A stretch of DNA of 64,000 nt from assembly GCA_022843145.1 (NCBI GenBank), contig JALHOF010000016.1:23275-87274 (forward strand). Direction: 5' to 3'. This DNA is from Hyphomicrobium sp. Its GTDB lineage: Bacteria > Pseudomonadota > Alphaproteobacteria > Rhizobiales > Hyphomicrobiaceae. Within the stretch, counting starts at the first letter, position 1. Each line of letters opens with the position of its first letter. Positions 32,337 through 40,546 of this stretch are shown piece after piece. A model generated the notes under the pieces. That model had not been told where the DNA came from, did no database searches, and saw only the letters and a program-made list of their open reading frames with translations. Made by a program: the position numbers and the translations under genes.

Positions 32337-32410
32337 TGGGGGATCGTCTAATGGTAGGACTGCAGACTCTGACTCTGCCTGTCTAGGTTCGAATCCTAGT
32401 CCCCCAGCCA
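32337..32410 (+). tRNA. tRNA-Gln (anticodon CTG), integration site of the element
   Basis: A complete cloverleaf of 74 nucleotides. Acceptor stem TGGGGGA pairs with TCCCCCA, the D arm is GTCT-AATGGTA-GGAC, the anticodon stem GCAGA/TCTGC encloses loop CTCTGAC with anticodon CTG, the T arm is CTAGG-TTCGAAT-CCTAG, and G-CCA is encoded. The 3' portion from the first anticodon-loop base is duplicated at 55650. The element therefore kept this tRNA intact on the left and left a partial copy on the right. Confidence 0.97.
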
Positions 32411-32419
32411 ATAAAATCA
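32367..32419 (+). repeat. Left attachment site (att) within tRNA-Gln
   Basis: This 53-base segment begins at the first base of the anticodon loop, runs through the T arm and CCA, and ends nine bases past the tRNA. It is identical to 55650-55702. Strand exchange by tyrosine integrases commonly occurs at the anticodon loop, which agrees with where identity starts. Confidence 0.92.
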
Positions 32420-32444
32420 TAGACTTAACTTGGTACACCGTTGC

Positions 32445-32466
32445 ATTAGGCACAGATTAGGCACAG
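32445..32466 (+). repeat. Two tandem ATTAGGCACAG sites near attL
   Basis: ATTAGGCACAG occurs at 32445-32455 and again immediately at 32456-32466. The same word recurs in the same orientation next to attR (55507-55527). This distribution suggests arm-type binding sites for the element's integrase. Confidence 0.65.
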
Positions 32467-32584
32467 GTATTGCCTATCGGGTGCTCCGCGTCGGCCGAAA
32501 ATAGTTGGCTGATCACGTCGCGAGCTGAGGCGGTGGATTGTGCCGCCGTTGTATCGCCGGCCGTGGTTCCAACACGAATTTCAT

Positions 32585-32717
32585 AGAAGTCAAGGGTTCG
32601 GGATTTTGAGTTCTTTTTAAGTGTATTACTTTCTGAGTATTGTTCTTATCTATATTATTAAATGCATATTATTATATTGAATGAAGTAAGCCAGCTTACA
32701 TCCAGTGGGAAGCCAGC
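32585..32717. promoter_or_regulatory. AT-rich tract beside iterons (possible replication origin)
   Basis: From about 32585 to 32685 the sequence is strongly A/T-rich (for example TATATTATTAAATGCATATT), in sharp contrast with the rest of the window. It abuts the three 22-bp iterons and the HTH gene. AT-rich DNA plus iterons plus an initiator-like gene is the layout of many plasmid-type origins. Apart from the att site and the ATTAGGCACAG pair, 32411-32717 contains no gene. Confidence 0.5.
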
Positions 32718-32747
32718 TTACGTCTTGAAGTAAACCTGTTTACTTCT
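32682..32747 (+). repeat. Three contiguous 22-bp palindromic iterons
   Basis: Units at 32682-32703, 32704-32725 and 32726-32747 each hold a 14-bp (near-)palindrome: GTAAGCCAGCTTAC (32686), GGAAGCCAGCTTAC (32708) and GTAAACCTGTTTAC (32730). Spacing is exactly 22 bp, two helical turns, so a bound protein would line up on one face. The last unit overlaps the end of the HTH gene's coding sequence. Confidence 0.8.
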
Positions 32748-33104
32748 GGATGTCTTATCGCGGGGCTTCACCTGGAAGTGGACCACGTAGATGTTGGTTT
32801 TGCCCTGGCCGCGGCGCTGGATGGTGATGAGCCCAGCGCGTTCCAGCTCGCCGATAAGCTGGGTCACGCGCGGGCGCGTGACGCCCATGTCGGTTGCCAG
32901 CTTCTCCTGGCCGGGGAAGCAGAAGTTGTTGTGCCAGCCGTAGCTGATGAACATGGCGTAGACGACCTTGGCGCCGGCAGTGAGCTTGGGATCGCGCAGA
33001 ATAAAGTTCGGGAGTTGCGTGAAGCCCTGCTGCGTGACCGGATCGGCACGGTCGAATTGAATATTGGCACTCGTGTTCGCGATCTGAGCGGCGATGTGCT
33101 CCAT
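32718..33104 (-). CDS. Winged-helix HTH protein, possible replication initiator or regulator
   Basis: A 128-residue DNA-binding protein of the HTH_36 type. After GFTQLPNFILRDPKLTAGAK, a pattern common to plasmid initiators and DnaD-like proteins, comes a winged helix (FPGQEKLATDMGVTRPRVTQ, then LERAGLITIQRRG as the wing). It is much shorter than classical Rep proteins, so it may act as a regulator or a minimal initiator. The adjoining iterons at its 3' end are its likely binding sites, unless they serve another protein. It is leftward, 56 bases downstream of the next gene. Confidence 0.7.
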   Translation of the reverse strand: MEHIAAQIANTSANIQFDRADPVTQQGFTQLPNFILRDPKLTAGAKVVYAMFISYGWHNNFCFPGQEKLATDMGVTRPRVTQLIGELERAGLITIQRRGQGKTNIYVVHFQVKPRDKTSRSKQVYFKT

Positions 33105-33160
33105 AGGCTTATGAGGACAGTATATATAGCATTAGAGCTGACCGGCCGGTTATCAACAGA

Positions 33161-33958
33161 TCAGCGGTCGCCGGCAATTTCGTCGGCGTCGATCACGCGT
33201 GCCGCTATGTCATCCTGGCGCCGGTTCGCGGTCGGCAGCTTGCCAGCGATGGCAATCGTTTGCATCGCTTCGAGCATGCGGCTGGCGATTTCCTTCACGT
33301 CGTGGCGTTGCTGACGCGCTTCTCGAAGTTCGTCGCGCAGGAAACTGCGATCGTCCTTGAGTTCAGCGATCGTCTCGTCCTTGCCGTTGATGACTTTATC
33401 TCTCCCTTCGATCGTCGCGAGCAGCTTGGCGTTCTCGATCAGAACGTCGGCCAGCGTGCGCCACTCCCCAACAGGACCCGAGAACTCCGCACGCGATGCG
33501 ACGCCAGCGTCGCTGATTGCGGGAGTTGCGGGAGCGTGGTTGCTGGGCACCGCATCGTCATGCGTCGCTTGCGCCGCAATCGTTGCGGCGGTGACGACAG
33601 GCTGTTGCGCGATGTGTCTCCGCAGCGATGCTTCGTTGATCAGCCACTCGGCGCCGTAGGTCGTTCGGATTTTTTGCGCCGCGATTGTTCCCTGACCGCA
33701 GTAATGCTGCAGCGTGCGTTCCGCCGGAATCTTGCGACCTTGCTGCGCGAAAAGTTCACGCGCCTGGCCAACCGTCAGAGTGTAGGAGAGTTCGCTGGCA
33801 ACCGCCGCAAGACGCAACACCGATGCGTCGCTTGCGTCGCTGACTGCGGCGCTTGCGGGAGCGTTGTTGCTGGGCACCGCATCGTCATGCGTCGCTTGCT
33901 GCGAGGGAGAGATAGGAACACGTTCGTCGTAGATGTTCGCTTCTTCGTGCATGAACAA
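33161..33958 (-). CDS. HTH and coiled-coil protein with an internal duplication
   Basis: A 265-residue hydrophilic protein. Residues about 55-118 look like a MerR/excisionase-type helix-turn-helix (TLTVGQARELFAQQG, then RTLQHYCGQGTIAAQK). A charged helical region predicted to coil follows at about 180-240 (KDETIAELKDDRSFLRDEL). The segment QATHDDAVPSN and the Ala/Ser-rich sequence after it occur twice, flanking the HTH; the DNA repeats are at about 33529-33571 and 33857-33900. HTH plus coiled coil recalls KfrA-type plasmid proteins, which aid maintenance, but I do not recognise the family. It probably forms a transcript with the HTH gene after it. Confidence 0.6.
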   Translation of the reverse strand: MFMHEEANIYDERVPISPSQQATHDDAVPSNNAPASAAVSDASDASVLRLAAVASELSYTLTVGQARELFAQQGRKIPAERTLQHYCGQGTIAAQKIRTTYGAEWLINEASLRRHIAQQPVVTAATIAAQATHDDAVPSNHAPATPAISDAGVASRAEFSGPVGEWRTLADVLIENAKLLATIEGRDKVINGKDETIAELKDDRSFLRDELREARQQRHDVKEIASRMLEAMQTIAIAGKLPTANRRQDDIAARVIDADEIAGDR

Positions 33959-34818
33959 ATTCTAGCACGATCGAGGTGGGGAGTGCTGATATGCACACAG
34001 TGCGGATGCGAGCACTGACGGCCGAGATGCAGAGAAAGCGGAAGTCGACACACCCGTGAGTGTATTGCCGGCGGTCACGACGAGACTTGACCGCAGCACC
34101 CCACTAAGCGGACCACGCCCCACATTGTGGTATGCCAGAGTGAAGTCGCTACAAAAGCTGCAAAGTAGCCCTACGCCGACCACCGCCCTGTCGGCACGGC
34201 GCGTCCAGGTGATTCTTTGCGCTGAACTGAGCCAGCGTGGGTTGTGGATGTGTCCACAAAAGCGGTGATGGACGCAAATCCAAGTGACTGACCAACAAGC
34301 GGTGGTCGCCTGACGATGGCAGGCATGCCTTTCTTCTTCACGAGCGCCCGTGTCGCGGAAATCCGCGGCCAGGACGAGGAGTGACACCACGAGCATCGAT
34401 GGGATTGGATCCAGAGGACGGTTGCCTCATTATTTAAGAGGCCCCGTGTCACTACGCTTCCCAACAGACGTGCTGGAGTTTCTGTTCCCGCGCCTCTATC
34501 CGGCAGTGTGATTGTTGTTGTTCGCGAAGGGTGCCGAGAGCGTTGTAGCGAAGGGTCTCACCGACGTTCTCCCCAGCTCATCCACACGCGCAGTCGCGGA
34601 CTGTTGATTTTGCACACAAGACCGGCAATGGTTTGCAGAAATGGGATTCCTCATGGTTTAGGGCTGGGTCAAGCGCCGTCAAAACGGATTGATGGATCTG
34701 CTTCGCAGGTTCAAGACCATTGACTAGGCAATGGAAAAGTCATGCCCTCGCGACGCCACGAGAGACTCTGTGAAGGTGTCGCTGCTTTGCGGCCTTACGA
34801 AGAACTGGTGCACAGTTG
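33959..34818. other. 860 bases without a recognisable gene
   Basis: Short open frames exist on both strands, but none has a good ribosome site with family-like content. The right end (34700-34818) must hold the promoter of the six-gene operon; I could not choose a convincing -35/-10 pair. The left part lies upstream of the leftward HTH/coiled-coil gene. It may also contain decayed coding sequence. Confidence 0.5.
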
Positions 34819-35826
34819 ATGAGCGCTCGAAAGAAGGTCACGACCAGTGAAAGCCAGAGTCAACCATCAGGAAAGCTCACACAGGCGTATCGGACCTCGC
34901 ATGGGAAAATGTACCATGGCCGCATAGAAGACGCGCTTCGAAGTTCCAAACTCTTGGAACTCAAAGGCAAAGTTAATCTTATTGTAACCTCGCCACCTTT
35001 TCCGCTCGTACGAAAAAAGCGATACGGAAATGAAAATGGTGAGATATATCTCGCTTGGCTAGAGTCCCTGGCTGAACCTTTGAGCCAGTTATTGACAGAC
35101 GATGGGTCGATCGCAATCGAAATTGGCAATGCATGGGAGGAGGGGGTGCCAGTTATGTCAACACTCCCGCTTGAGGCACTGCTCGCCTTCAAGAAGGCCG
35201 CCAACCTCAAACTGTGCCAACACGTAATCTGTCACAACCCTGCGCGCCTCCCAAGTCCCGCAATGTGGGTCAATGTCAAGCGTGCGAGGCTCAAAGATTC
35301 GTTTACGCACGTATGGTGGATGTCACGTACGGAAAATCCGAAAGCTGATAATCGCAGAGTATTGAATCCGTACAGTGCGGACATGAAAAAGCTTTTGAAG
35401 TCACAACGTTATAATTCCGGGGTCCGACCGTCAGGGCATAGGATTTCCGAGAAGGGATTTTTGACAGATCACGGCGGCTCGATCGGCGCCAATGTGTTGG
35501 ATCTCAACGGTGAGTACTATCCGGAATCCCTCCTGAAGTATACCGGCACAAAGTGGGATGCGCGATATCGTGAGTACTGCAAGTCTCAACAACTGCCCGC
35601 TCATCCAGCACGAATGCAGTCCTCTCTTTCTGCGTTTTTCATACAATTTCTTACTGAAGCCGGTGACCTAGTTCTCGATCCTTTTGCCGGTTCAAACACT
35701 ACCGGCGCTGTGGCTGAGGATCTGGATAGGCGATGGATTAGTGTCGAGGCCAAGCTGGAGTACGTGGATGGTTCAAGGGGGCGATTTGAGCGCTTTAGAA
35801 AACAGGCCCAAAAAGAAACAACCTAA
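34819..35826 (+). CDS. PvuII-type N4-cytosine DNA methyltransferase
   Basis: A 335-residue DNA methyltransferase of the beta arrangement: the catalytic TSPPF motif comes first (about residue 57) and the SAM-binding DPFAGSNTTG comes near the C-terminus (about 287). TSPPF is the N4-cytosine form. Several further stretches match M.PvuII as I recall it: RKKRYGN after the catalytic loop, ARLPSPAMWVN, VWWMSRTE, PYSADMKKL, RPSGHRIS and HPARM. It may therefore methylate a CAGCTG-like site, but specificity cannot be proven by eye. No restriction endonuclease of PvuII type lies beside it. First gene of the operon; ATG 34819 is preceded by a TTG alternative and a poor ribosome site. Confidence 0.88.
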   Translation: MSARKKVTTSESQSQPSGKLTQAYRTSHGKMYHGRIEDALRSSKLLELKGKVNLIVTSPPFPLVRKKRYGNENGEIYLAWLESLAEPLSQLLTDDGSIAIEIGNAWEEGVPVMSTLPLEALLAFKKAANLKLCQHVICHNPARLPSPAMWVNVKRARLKDSFTHVWWMSRTENPKADNRRVLNPYSADMKKLLKSQRYNSGVRPSGHRISEKGFLTDHGGSIGANVLDLNGEYYPESLLKYTGTKWDARYREYCKSQQLPAHPARMQSSLSAFFIQFLTEAGDLVLDPFAGSNTTGAVAEDLDRRWISVEAKLEYVDGSRGRFERFRKQAQKETT

Positions 35827-35887
35827 AAAAATGAAGCCACAGAGGCGCTAGACCTGGACCTATCCTGGCATTGGGAAATGCGCTCAC

Positions 35888-37978
35888 ATGGCGAACCTCT
35901 CCAACCTGAAGCCTCCAGAAAAAAGTAATCTCGCCAGCTTGCACCTGGAGACGGAGTATAGATCGGTCAAAGATGATCCTGTTGGCTGCTTCTATGTCCC
36001 CTGCCTCAAGCAGGCGAACCATTACTGTCGAGCAGTTGGGTATTTTAGATCAACGGTGTTCCTTGTCGTTGGAGGCAGCATTGTTGATTTCGCGCGACGA
36101 GGCGGAAAAATTGACCTGATCTGTTCGCCTGAACTCGACCGCGAAGATATTGACACAATCGCTATTGGATACGCTCGTCGAAGTGAGCGAGTTGTTGAAT
36201 CTCTGATAGAGCAATTCGATGCACTTCTTGCTGACGCCTCTACGTCGAGGGCCGCACGCACTTTGGCTACTCTAATATCGACAGGAAACCTTGAGTTAAA
36301 AATTGCCGTCCGCGCAGATCGCAAGGGCCTCTACCATGAAAAGATTGGCGTTTTTAAAGATGGGAGCGGCAATCGCGTCAGTTTCAAGGGTTCGGCAAAT
36401 GAGACGTGGGCTGGCTGGCATCGTGATGGAAATTTTGAGTCAATCGAGGTGTTCTGTAGCTGGAGGGGTGGCCTTGAAGAAAAGCGCGTAAACAGCCATG
36501 AGGCCCACTTTGACGCGCTTTGGGCGGAAACCGATCCGCACGTAGAGGTTTTTTCGTTTCCGGTCCGGGCGCTGGAGCATCTCGCCAATGCCAAGTATGC
36601 AGGGCTCGATCAGGTGGCACAAGAAAACCCTCCATTGCTGACACAACGCCGTACTGCATTGCCACATCAGGATGCAGCGAAACTTGCTTGGCACGCGCAA
36701 GGATGTCGGGGCATCTTTGAGCATGCGACCGGCAGCGGCAAGACGTTCACAGCGATCCTCGCAATTCGTGAACACGCGGCTCGTGGCCTTCCGACAATAG
36801 TGCTTGTCCCAAGCAGATTGTTGCTCGACCAATGGGCTGATGAGTTACGAGGCGAGGTGCCACTTGCGGCGCTTCTACTTGCCGGAGGGGATAACGATAA
36901 GTGGCGAGCACCTAACAGGCTGCGGGCCATGACTGATCCGGACCCGTCACTGGGTGCCCGGATTGTTTTGGCGACAATGCAAACGGCATCGTTGCCTGAC
37001 TTCATATCTAGTGTATTTGCAGGTGAGCATTTGCTCCTTGTCGCCGATGAAGTCCATCAAGTGGGAAGCACGCAAAACTCGCAAGTTTTGACAATCGATG
37101 CTGGTCGCCGCCTCGGACTCAGCGCCACCCCGACCCGATACGGCGATCCAGACGGCACAGCGAAGATATTCCGGTATTTTGGTGACGTTGTGCCCCCTCC
37201 TATCACCCTAGCGGACGCGATAGTGGCGGGTCGGCTGGTCTCATATGAGTATTATCCTCACCCGATCAACTTAAGCGCGACAGAGGCTGTTGAGTGGAAG
37301 GAACTAACGGCGTCTATTCGACTAGAAGCCGGAAGGCAAAAGATCGACGAAAATGGAGGCAGGCCGGTCAGTGAAAAAATGAAAATGCTCCTCATAAAGA
37401 GAGCACGTATTGCGAAGAAGGCGGCGGTGAAGGTTCAGCTGGCTCTAAACGTGGTGCAAGAGAACTATCAACCTGGACAAAGTTGGCTTGTGTACTGCGA
37501 GGACGCGGGGCAATTGGCTGCTGTGATGGATATCCTCACCGTAAACGGAATTACACCGATCGAATATCACTCCGGAATGAGCGGGGATCGTCAGGCAGCG
37601 ATGGTCTGGTTTCGCTCTTTCGGCGGCGTCTTGGTATCCATCCGCTGCCTGGATGAAGGGGTAGATATACCTGCGGTGTCACACGCTCTAATTTTGGCAT
37701 CATCTCAGAACCCGCGTCAATTTATCCAACGCAGAGGCAGGGTTCTGCGACGAGCCCCTGGAAAATCGCTGGCCGTAATTCATGATGCCGTGGTTATTCC
37801 GGTCTCCGCAGAAGATGATCCAGAGCAGCTGGGCCTTTTAAGATCCGAACTGCTTCGCTCGGTCGAGTTTGCGCAAAATGCGATCAATCGGGATTCTGCA
37901 GCCGAACTTCGCAGCATAGCAAGCTGCATGGGAATTGACCCGGACTGCTTGGCAGACAATGGGGATGAAGACGAATGA
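35888..37978 (+). CDS. Phospholipase-D-like nuclease fused to an SF2 helicase
   Basis: A 696-residue fusion. The N-terminal region (about 25-230) is a PLD-type nuclease with one HxK motif (YHEKIGVFKDG, His150/Lys152) followed by SFKGSANET, the conserved Ser/Asn part. The helicase follows: motif I TGSGKT (281-286), motif II DEVH (387-390), motif III SATPTR (412-417), and motif VI QFIQRRGRVLRR near 620. This resembles type I/III-restriction-like SF2 translocases with an attached nuclease, such as the DrmC plus helicase idea of DISARM but in one chain. A single HKD half-site suggests dimerisation for cleavage. Its stop overlaps the next start by four bases. Confidence 0.9.
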   Translation: MANLSNLKPPEKSNLASLHLETEYRSVKDDPVGCFYVPCLKQANHYCRAVGYFRSTVFLVVGGSIVDFARRGGKIDLICSPELDREDIDTIAIGYARRSERVVESLIEQFDALLADASTSRAARTLATLISTGNLELKIAVRADRKGLYHEKIGVFKDGSGNRVSFKGSANETWAGWHRDGNFESIEVFCSWRGGLEEKRVNSHEAHFDALWAETDPHVEVFSFPVRALEHLANAKYAGLDQVAQENPPLLTQRRTALPHQDAAKLAWHAQGCRGIFEHATGSGKTFTAILAIREHAARGLPTIVLVPSRLLLDQWADELRGEVPLAALLLAGGDNDKWRAPNRLRAMTDPDPSLGARIVLATMQTASLPDFISSVFAGEHLLLVADEVHQVGSTQNSQVLTIDAGRRLGLSATPTRYGDPDGTAKIFRYFGDVVPPPITLADAIVAGRLVSYEYYPHPINLSATEAVEWKELTASIRLEAGRQKIDENGGRPVSEKMKMLLIKRARIAKKAAVKVQLALNVVQENYQPGQSWLVYCEDAGQLAAVMDILTVNGITPIEYHSGMSGDRQAAMVWFRSFGGVLVSIRCLDEGVDIPAVSHALILASSQNPRQFIQRRGRVLRRAPGKSLAVIHDAVVIPVSAEDDPEQLGLLRSELLRSVEFAQNAINRDSAAELRSIASCMGIDPDCLADNGDEDE

Positions 37979-38190
37979 GTGGAGATAGCGATGATTTGGT
38001 TCTGCAGACGCTAATCGATGCGAAGAATGATGCGGCGCCGAACCTTGATCCAGAGCTCTTGCGTCAGTGCTACGCGATCCTAAAAAAATACCAATTCAGC
38101 AAAGATCGCGAACTGCCAACCAATGCTTTGGAACGACTAATTGACGCCAAGGTCGTGCAGCTGGCGGCAGCTGGTGAGGTCCAAAAATGA
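37975..38190 (+). CDS. 71-aa protein between helicase and ATPase
   Basis: Starts at ATG 37975 overlapping the helicase stop (ATGA) and ends overlapping the next start the same way, so translation of three genes is linked. The product is helical and acidic at the start (MSGDSDDLVLQTLID) with a basic middle (LKKYQFSKDRE). No motif or family is recognised. Tiny proteins in this position occur in several DNA-modification-linked cassettes and may bridge the nuclease-helicase and the ATPase; that is inference. Confidence 0.8.
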   Translation: MSGDSDDLVLQTLIDAKNDAAPNLDPELLRQCYAILKKYQFSKDRELPTNALERLIDAKVVQLAAAGEVQK

Positions 38191-40172
38191 AGTTGCACCG
38201 ACTGACAACCACCAATTTTATGCCGTACAAAGGCGATTTGGTGATGGAATTTCCGACCGATGAGAATCGGAATGTCATGATTGTCTTCGGCGACAATATG
38301 CGCGGCAAAACGAGTCTCTTAAACGCACTTCGATGGGGTTTTTATGGTCGCGCGATTGGAAGGCACTCGCGACCGATCCAGCTGCAGGACATCGTCAATA
38401 CGGAAGCTGCCCTGCAAGACGATTGGCGTGTGCAGGTGTTTATCCAGTTTGAGGCAAACGGTCACTCCTACGATTTGAGACGCTCATCGACTCGTCGCGC
38501 TCATGTTGCAAGCCCGTCGCGGCCGGAAGATTTTCAAACGGTTCTGCTATTGAGTAAAGACGGTGCACCGGTCAGTGGTGATCAGGTGCAATCGGAGATT
38601 GATCAGATAGCGCCTGAACAGGTATCGCGGTTCTTCCTGTTCGACGGTGAATTGTTGCAAGAGTACGAAAGTCTACTTATCGAGGGGAGTGAACAAGGAC
38701 GCGACATCAAAGAAGCTATTGAGCAGGTCCTTGGAGTGCCGTCACTGACAGATGGACGAGCTGAGCTTGGCGCAATCCTGAAGGCAGCAACCCGGCGGCA
38801 GTCGAGTGATCTGGCGCATGTCAACGGTTTGGAAAAACAGGCCGAACGTCAACAAGAACTTGCAACGCGGCAGGACGCGTTCGAGCGCGATCTTGAGAAA
38901 CTTCGTGCACGGCTTGCAACTGTTCGCAGTGATCGTGAGAAATTGGATGATGACCTCGATGCCGCCGCGGCACTTCTTGCGTCCAAAGGGCGGCTGGATG
39001 GACTTAGTGGGCAGAAGCGCTCACTCGAGGAGCAATTGAAACGAAAGGCCGTTGAACGGCAATCACTTCTTGGTCAAGCGTGGCAGGATCTGTTGGATGC
39101 CAGATTACAGATCAAACGGGATCAACTTCAGAAACGACAAATGGCTTTGACGCAAGATCTTCGCCAGCAAGGACGCCTTCAGACCAAAATCGATGATCTT
39201 GAACGGCTACTCAAAACTGATCATTGTCCAACGTGTGATCAAAGCCTAGCGGTTCATAAGCGGGCTGAAATGGGGGCTTCGCTTGGCCTTCTTCAAGCCG
39301 AAATTAAAGGCATGCAAGACGGAAACGATGAGCTCCAGACGGTGTCAGCGCAATTGGCTGCATTGAACAAGATTCGTGGAGTTAATGCCAGAGATCGGCT
39401 CGCAGAGATCGATAATGACATCAACAAAGCGTCGGTCGAATTGCAGCGCGCGGACAACGAAATAGAGCGATTGACTGACGAGATTTCAGGGCAGGATACT
39501 GCGGACCTCGCCCGTAAACGCGTACTACAGCAGGAGGGACTTAAAGAGGAAGGTCGGCTGCAAACGAATATAACGAACGTACGGAAGGATATCGATTGCA
39601 CTAAAGAGGAATTGGCGGTTGCTCAGAAGGCGATCGAGAGTTTGGCGCCTGCGCGCTCTCAGAGAAGTACCTTGAAGGTGACGATTTCTGGAGATCTTGA
39701 GCGCACATTTGGCGTAAGCATTGACCGCCTCCGTGATCGATTGCGAACAAGGGTCGAGAAACTGGCCAGTGCGGCGTTCAAGGAAATGACGACGCAGAAG
39801 AACTACCGAGGTCTTCAGATCAATGCGAACTACGGATTGAGCATCATCGATGGAGCTGGAGGCAAGGTACCGTTGCGCAGTGCTGGTGCCGAGCAAGTTG
39901 TCGCGCTGTCTTTGATTGATGGGCTGAATAGGACAGGCCGAGCAATCGGGCCTGTTGTGATGGACACACCCTTCGGCCGGCTCGATCTTCAACACCGGGA
40001 TAACATCCTGAAGTACCTCCCGACGGTCACAAGTCAATTCGTGTTGCTGGTTCACAGTGGAGAAATCAGACCAGAGACCGATTTGGCAACGATCAAATCG
40101 CGCATCGGGGCTGTATACGAAATCAAAGAAGTTACACCGACCCACTCAAAACTTGAGAGGACGACGCTGTGA
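38187..40172 (+). CDS. DndD/Rad50-like SMC-type ATPase
   Basis: A 661-residue ABC ATPase with the Rad50/DndD plan. The N-terminal Walker A is GDNMRGKT (35-42), followed by LRWGFYGRAIG. FLFDGELLQEY (about 150-160) is a signature shared with DndD proteins. Two long coiled coils flank a CPTC hook (Cys347 and Cys350) that would bind zinc and join two molecules. The C-terminus has SAGAEQVVALSLIDGLN, resembling the ABC signature, and Walker B VVMDTPFGRLD (590-600). DndD works in phosphorothioation systems, but no DndB or DndC sulfur-transfer gene is here. It probably acts as the DNA-engaging motor or sensor for the operon. Confidence 0.9.
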   Translation: MKLHRLTTTNFMPYKGDLVMEFPTDENRNVMIVFGDNMRGKTSLLNALRWGFYGRAIGRHSRPIQLQDIVNTEAALQDDWRVQVFIQFEANGHSYDLRRSSTRRAHVASPSRPEDFQTVLLLSKDGAPVSGDQVQSEIDQIAPEQVSRFFLFDGELLQEYESLLIEGSEQGRDIKEAIEQVLGVPSLTDGRAELGAILKAATRRQSSDLAHVNGLEKQAERQQELATRQDAFERDLEKLRARLATVRSDREKLDDDLDAAAALLASKGRLDGLSGQKRSLEEQLKRKAVERQSLLGQAWQDLLDARLQIKRDQLQKRQMALTQDLRQQGRLQTKIDDLERLLKTDHCPTCDQSLAVHKRAEMGASLGLLQAEIKGMQDGNDELQTVSAQLAALNKIRGVNARDRLAEIDNDINKASVELQRADNEIERLTDEISGQDTADLARKRVLQQEGLKEEGRLQTNITNVRKDIDCTKEELAVAQKAIESLAPARSQRSTLKVTISGDLERTFGVSIDRLRDRLRTRVEKLASAAFKEMTTQKNYRGLQINANYGLSIIDGAGGKVPLRSAGAEQVVALSLIDGLNRTGRAIGPVVMDTPFGRLDLQHRDNILKYLPTVTSQFVLLVHSGEIRPETDLATIKSRIGAVYEIKEVTPTHSKLERTTL

Positions 40173-40537
40173 CAACGGATATCATCACTGTGGGCCTCTC
40201 AGAGGCTGCGAACGAAAAGCTTGACTATCTTCGTGAGCGAGAAATTTTTGCTGAAAAGATGGATGGATACCGTTTCGCGGTTGGGTTGGCGTTGGCGCAT
40301 GGTGTTGTACCTCCAGAAATAATCAAGCGGACCACTTTTTTGAACGTGGGTTCGCTTGACCCGGATCAGACGTTACGGCGTGCCGTCGAGGCGTTGATGG
40401 GCCAGGAACTTGAGGCAACCACAGCGTATCGATTGATCGAACGCCTCGCAGACTGGGGTGTTCACGAGCTACATCAGCAGGCAATGCAAGGGAACATCGA
40501 TTTTCTGTCCATTTTTGACAAGCTTGCCAGTAAGTAG
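40169..40537 (+). CDS. 122-aa protein, possibly DndE-like
   Basis: Starts at GTG 40169, overlapping the ATPase stop by four bases (GTGA). The first 50 residues (LSEAANEKLDYLRER, then FAVGLALAHGV) follow the pattern of DndE and ribbon-helix-helix-type proteins: a beta strand, then a helix that positions basic residues for DNA. The rest is helical with no motif. In Dnd systems DndE follows DndD and binds nicked DNA; position and pattern support a functional equivalent, but similarity is weak and needs a profile search. Confidence 0.7.
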   Translation: MTTDIITVGLSEAANEKLDYLREREIFAEKMDGYRFAVGLALAHGVVPPEIIKRTTFLNVGSLDPDQTLRRAVEALMGQELEATTAYRLIERLADWGVHELHQQAMQGNIDFLSIFDKLASK

Positions 40538-40546
40538 GTCTCGAAC

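Noticed and set aside
32217..32453. A 78-residue minus-strand frame across the tRNA
   Set aside because: It is antisense to a perfect tRNA-Gln cloverleaf; such frames are a common annotation artefact.
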